Assembly (NCBI GenBank): GCA_965243165.1
Contig: OZ251535.1
Span: 1,116,001 to 1,180,000, forward strand
Reading direction: 5' to 3'
Length of the DNA: 64,000 nucleotides
Origin: CATQHD01 sp965243165
GTDB lineage: Bacteria; Actinomycetota; Acidimicrobiia; Spongiisociales; Spongiisociaceae
In this document: positions 61,849 to 64,000 of the stretch, one piece after another
Numbering within the stretch: the first letter of the stretch is position 1
Layout of the letters: every line of letters starts with the position of its first letter
Position numbers and translations under genes: made by a program
Notes under the pieces: model-generated
Databases searched by the model: none
What the model was told of the DNA's origin: nothing
The model's input: only the letters and a program-made list of their open reading frames with translations

Positions 61849-62095
61849 AAGACCGCGAAAATCGGCCCCCGCCGCCGGCAAACCCGGGCCCATCCCCCGC
61901 CGCCGCCTCCTTGAACGAAAAACCGCCGGGCCGCACGAGGCCGCCCCCGGCCCGAAGGGCCGGAACGAACGGGATCCGTCTCTCTGACCGCCGCCCTCTC
62001 CGGAGCTCGCGGCGGTGTTTGTGCATCAGCCCAATAGGTATACCAAATTTCAGGGCTTCCGTATAGGGGTGTGTTCGGAAATCTTTCGCGGACTC
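61849..62095 (-). mobile_element. MITE-like element, copy B (247 bp)
   Basis: Its terminal inverted repeats are AAGACCGCGAAA (61849-61860) and TTTCGCGGACTC (62084-62095), each one base from the consensus. Read on the minus strand it aligns along its full length with copy A, including CACACCCCTATACGGAAGCCC, GGTATACCTAT and the ACCGCCGC/GCGGCGGT hairpin. Similarity to copy A continues outside the repeat to 61811. The rest of the 485-base gap between 61772 and 62256 shows no gene. Confidence 0.75.
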
Positions 62096-62256
62096 GACGC
62101 TGCGGGGTTGGGATGTGCGGGCTGATGAACCGGCGCGGGCGGCGGTACGCCCCGCGCGGGCATGAACGATGGAGGCTGATGAGCGTTGCCGGGCCGGCGG
62201 GGTACGATGTTCGGAACCGGCAGGCAAGATGATCCGATGGGAAGCGGGAGGGTTCG

Positions 62257-62751
62257 ATGACCGATGAAGCGGCGGCGCCCGGCGGCGGGGAAGAGCTGGA
62301 AGGCGCCCTGATGGTGGTGGAGGAGGAGGCTGCGGAGGCCGGCGCCGAAGAAGGATCGGCGGACCGCATCGAGGAACCGGCCAAGCTGCTGCGGATCGCC
62401 TCGATGACCCGGTCGATGCTGGAGGAGGTCCGCACCGCCACCCTCGACGAGGAGGGCCGGGTCCGGCTGCGGGCGGTGTACGACGCCTCCATGGGGCAGC
62501 TGCGCGGCGTGCTGACCGACGACCTGCGGGACGAGCTGGCCGACGTTTTCGTGCCGCTCGACAGCGAAGTCCCCACCCAGGCCGAGATCAGGGTGGCCCA
62601 AGCCCAGCTGATCGGTTGGCTCGAGGGCCTGTTCAACGGCATCCATGCGGCCATCATGACCCAGCAGATGGCGGCCCGGGCCCAGCTCAAGCAGATCCGG
62701 GGGGGAGGGCAGGGACCCAAGGACGACACCGCCGCCGGCCTCTATCTCTGA
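62257..62751 (+). CDS. bpa: Bacterial proteasome activator Bpa
   Basis: A 164-residue protein of the Bpa/PafE family, the ATP-independent ring that opens the actinobacterial 20S proteasome. Recognisable are EEPAKLLRIASMTRSMLEEV, the family core VAQAQLIGWLEGLFNGIHAA, MTQQMAARAQLKQ and the C-terminal GLYL, equivalent to the GQYL tail that docks into the proteasome alpha ring. The acidic N-terminus is typical. It shows that the organism has a proteasome. It starts with ATG after GGGAGGGTTCG. The next gene begins within 40 bases. Confidence 0.93.
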   Translation: MTDEAAAPGGGEELEGALMVVEEEAAEAGAEEGSADRIEEPAKLLRIASMTRSMLEEVRTATLDEEGRVRLRAVYDASMGQLRGVLTDDLRDELADVFVPLDSEVPTQAEIRVAQAQLIGWLEGLFNGIHAAIMTQQMAARAQLKQIRGGGQGPKDDTAAGLYL

Positions 62752-62787
62752 TCGGCTTCTTCCCGGCGTCTCGACGAAGGTGCAGCC

Positions 62788-63525
62788 ACGGAACCTCTCG
62801 ATCTGATCCTGCTGGCGGCCGCCGGTTTCGGCGCCGGGTTCATCAACGCGGTGGCCGGCGGCGGTTCGGCCTTGACGGTGCCCCTGCTGGTGGTGATGAC
62901 CGACGGCAACATCGCCAACGGCACCAACCGGGTGGCGGTCATGTTGGCCAACCTGACCGCCGTCGCCGCCTACCAGAAGGGGGAGGCCGTTCCGTGGGCC
63001 GGGGCGCGCCTGCTGCTCGCGCCCACCGCGGTCGGGAGCGCAGCCGGGGCCTGGACGGCCACCCAGCTGCCGCCGGAGGGGATGCAGCGGGTGTTCGCGG
63101 CGGTGCTGCTCCTGATCGCCCTGTCGGTCGCCTTCAACACCAAGCGCTGGCTGGAGAACGAACCCGCCCGCCTCGGCTTCGCAACCAGGAACCTGGTTTT
63201 CCTGTTCGTCGGCTTCTACGGGGGGTTCGTCCAGATCGGGGTGGGCATCCTGCTGCTGGCCGCCCTGGTGCTGGGGTCGGGGTTCGACCTGCTGCGGGGC
63301 AACGCCGCCAAGGTGGTGCTCATCGCCGTCTACACCCCGGTCGCCTTGTTCTTCTACTTCCTGGCCGGGGACGTGCACCTGCCCTTGGGGCTGATGCTGG
63401 GGGTCGCCTATTCCTCTGGCGCCTACACGGCCGCCCGCCTGGCCGTCCAGAAAGGCGCCGCCTGGGCGAGGTGGGTGCTGGTGGCGGCGGCGGCGGGGGC
63501 GGCCGTCCGCATGCTGTTGGTTTGA
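62788..63525 (+). CDS. TauE/SafE family sulfite/organosulfonate exporter-type permease
   Basis: About 246 residues, seven or eight predicted helices and the two TauE/SafE repeats: FGAGFINAVAGGGSALTVP with GTNRVAVMLANL in the first, and FYGGFVQIGVGILLLAAL with GNAAKVVL in the second. The natural N-terminus (EPLDLILLAAAGFGAGF) lies upstream of the first GTG (62851), and the only codon at the expected start is ACG at 62788, placed five bases after AAGGTG. Either ACG is used as start or an ATG has mutated; starting at 62851 would remove most of helix 1. The transported substrate is unknown. Confidence 0.82.
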   Translation, partial: TEPLDLILLAAAGFGAGFINAVAGGGSALTVPLLVVMTDGNIANGTNRVAVMLANLTAVAAYQKGEAVPWAGARLLLAPTAVGSAAGAWTATQLPPEGMQRVFAAVLLLIALSVAFNTKRWLENEPARLGFATRNLVFLFVGFYGGFVQIGVGILLLAALVLGSGFDLLRGNAAKVVLIAVYTPVALFFYFLAGDVHLPLGLMLGVAYSSGAYTAARLAVQKGAAWARWVLVAAAAGAAVRMLLV

Positions 63526-63685
63526 CCGTCGAGTTTCACCCTGATTATCGAGAGTGGGGGCGGGCAGATGAAAGAAGCGCCTTGCACCCTTCTGACCTGC
63601 GGCAACAGGGGAACAGCTTCTGATCGGATCGGGGTGTTCACCAACCGGTGAAAGCCGCCGCTTCGGGCCTCTTGAAACAAGGGTA

Positions 63686-63714
63686 TTGAACTTGTCGTAC
63701 CTTTGATGTATACT
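63686..63714 (+). promoter_or_regulatory. Strong sigma70-type promoter without an obvious gene
   Basis: TTGAAC (63686-63691) and TATACT (63709-63714) are exactly 17 bases apart, the best promoter match in the window. Transcription would start near 63721. Confidence 0.6.
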
Positions 63715-63720
63715 GAAGAC

Positions 63721-63905
63721 TATAGAACAACGCAGACATCATCCCGGCGTCGCGGGCTGCGGTGATGGAAGCATCTGGCCAAAACCGAAACCCGGCGGGG
63801 CAGAACGGGCAGTACCTCGCGCCCTCCCCGCCCAAAGACTTGGATCGGCGGCGGCGGGGGAGGGCCCGGCGAAGCCGGGGCCGGGCGCGTAGAACGCGAA
63901 AAAGA
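63721..63905 (+). ncRNA. Possible structured non-coding RNA
   Basis: Downstream of the promoter at 63686-63714 the sequence has several possible hairpins, including GGGCCCGGCGAAGCCGGGGCC (a nine- to ten-base stem around 63856-63880) that resembles a hairpin in MITE copy C, and GGGCAG...CCCGCCC. A 70-codon frame from 63762 is Arg-rich and not protein-like. I recognise no RNA family. The end is a guess. The region 63526-63685 before the promoter holds nothing I can name. Confidence 0.25.
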
Positions 63906-64000
63906 GGGAGACTTCCGGGCTTCGCCGCCGCATGGAACCGGAGGCGGCGGGTTGTGCGCCCCTGCATCCGGTAGGCGCGGCGGGCGGCTTGCTCTGGGCC

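Noticed and set aside
63762..63974. A 70-codon Arg-rich frame downstream of the strong promoter
   Set aside because: Composition is that of translated GC-rich hairpin DNA (runs of RRRR) with no ribosome-binding site or homology pattern.

Overview
The window is high-GC DNA that most likely comes from an actinobacterium. The best taxonomic clue is a gene for the bacterial proteasome activator Bpa at 62257-62751, with a C-terminal GLYL tail, because Bpa is known from proteasome-bearing Actinomycetota. GTG and TTG starts, four-base gene overlaps and few intergenic gaps agree with this. A finer placement (for example Acidimicrobiia) cannot be made from sequence reading alone.

Layout. At 1-1920 lie the end of argJ and a solitary gamma-class adenine methyltransferase that overlaps it. 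At 2056-16992 is a complete respiratory complex I operon, nuoABCD(EF)GHIJKLMN, in which NuoE and NuoF are one polypeptide. At 17225-17473 is the first of three related ~250-bp elements with 12-bp terminal inverted repeats (the others are at 50848-51102 and 61849-62095), which look like a MITE family. At 17525-20844 are a bactofilin-like lipoprotein, a HigB-type toxin with an Xre/ImmA partner behind a palindromic operator, and a DUF3892 protein. At 20866-21546 are remnants of a second hsdR and of a higBA pair. At 21549-30336 is a seven-gene type I restriction-modification operon (minus strand) that also carries an AAA ATPase and a DUF4276 protein resembling a PARIS/OLD-type pair. At 30389-38620 are a DMT-type transporter and a catabolic operon: a three-subunit molybdenum hydroxylase, a hydantoinase/dihydropyrimidinase, an N-carbamoyl amidohydrolase and an SDR dehydrogenase, which fits N-heterocycle (purine, pyrimidine or hydantoin) breakdown.

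At 38622-43392 is a four-gene minus-strand operon: a PP-loop/PAPS-reductase-like enzyme, a GHKL (Hsp90/MutL-type) ATPase and two proteins I do not recognise. It is the best candidate here for an undescribed defence system, and its first gene carries a (CT)17 repeat inside the coding sequence. Upstream of it are a truncated duplicate of that gene's 5' end and a 44-residue membrane peptide. At 44514-50838 are an ImmA-type regulator, an LLM flavin oxidoreductase, an unknown protein, a DUF4143 ATPase behind three 23-bp-spaced operator-like repeats, and a class III aminotransferase.

At 51263-57891 is a type III restriction-modification operon (mod, res, and an AlbA/Schlafen-type gene broken by an in-frame amber stop). 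The 5' coding part of mod contains 13 consecutive C (coding strand). With 13 the frame is closed after 53 codons; with 14 or 11 it is open through the whole gene, so this is a readable phase-variation switch in the OFF state. Divergent from it, at 57985-61771, are four tandem paralogues that each fuse an MNT nucleotidyltransferase to a HEPN-like domain. The window ends with bpa, a TauE/SafE permease with an apparent ACG start, and a strong promoter at 63686-63714 with no clear gene behind it.

Overall, a housekeeping respiratory operon sits beside a large defence island in which at least two systems carry simple-sequence repeats able to switch or alter a protein, and in which decayed copies of restriction and toxin genes record turnover.
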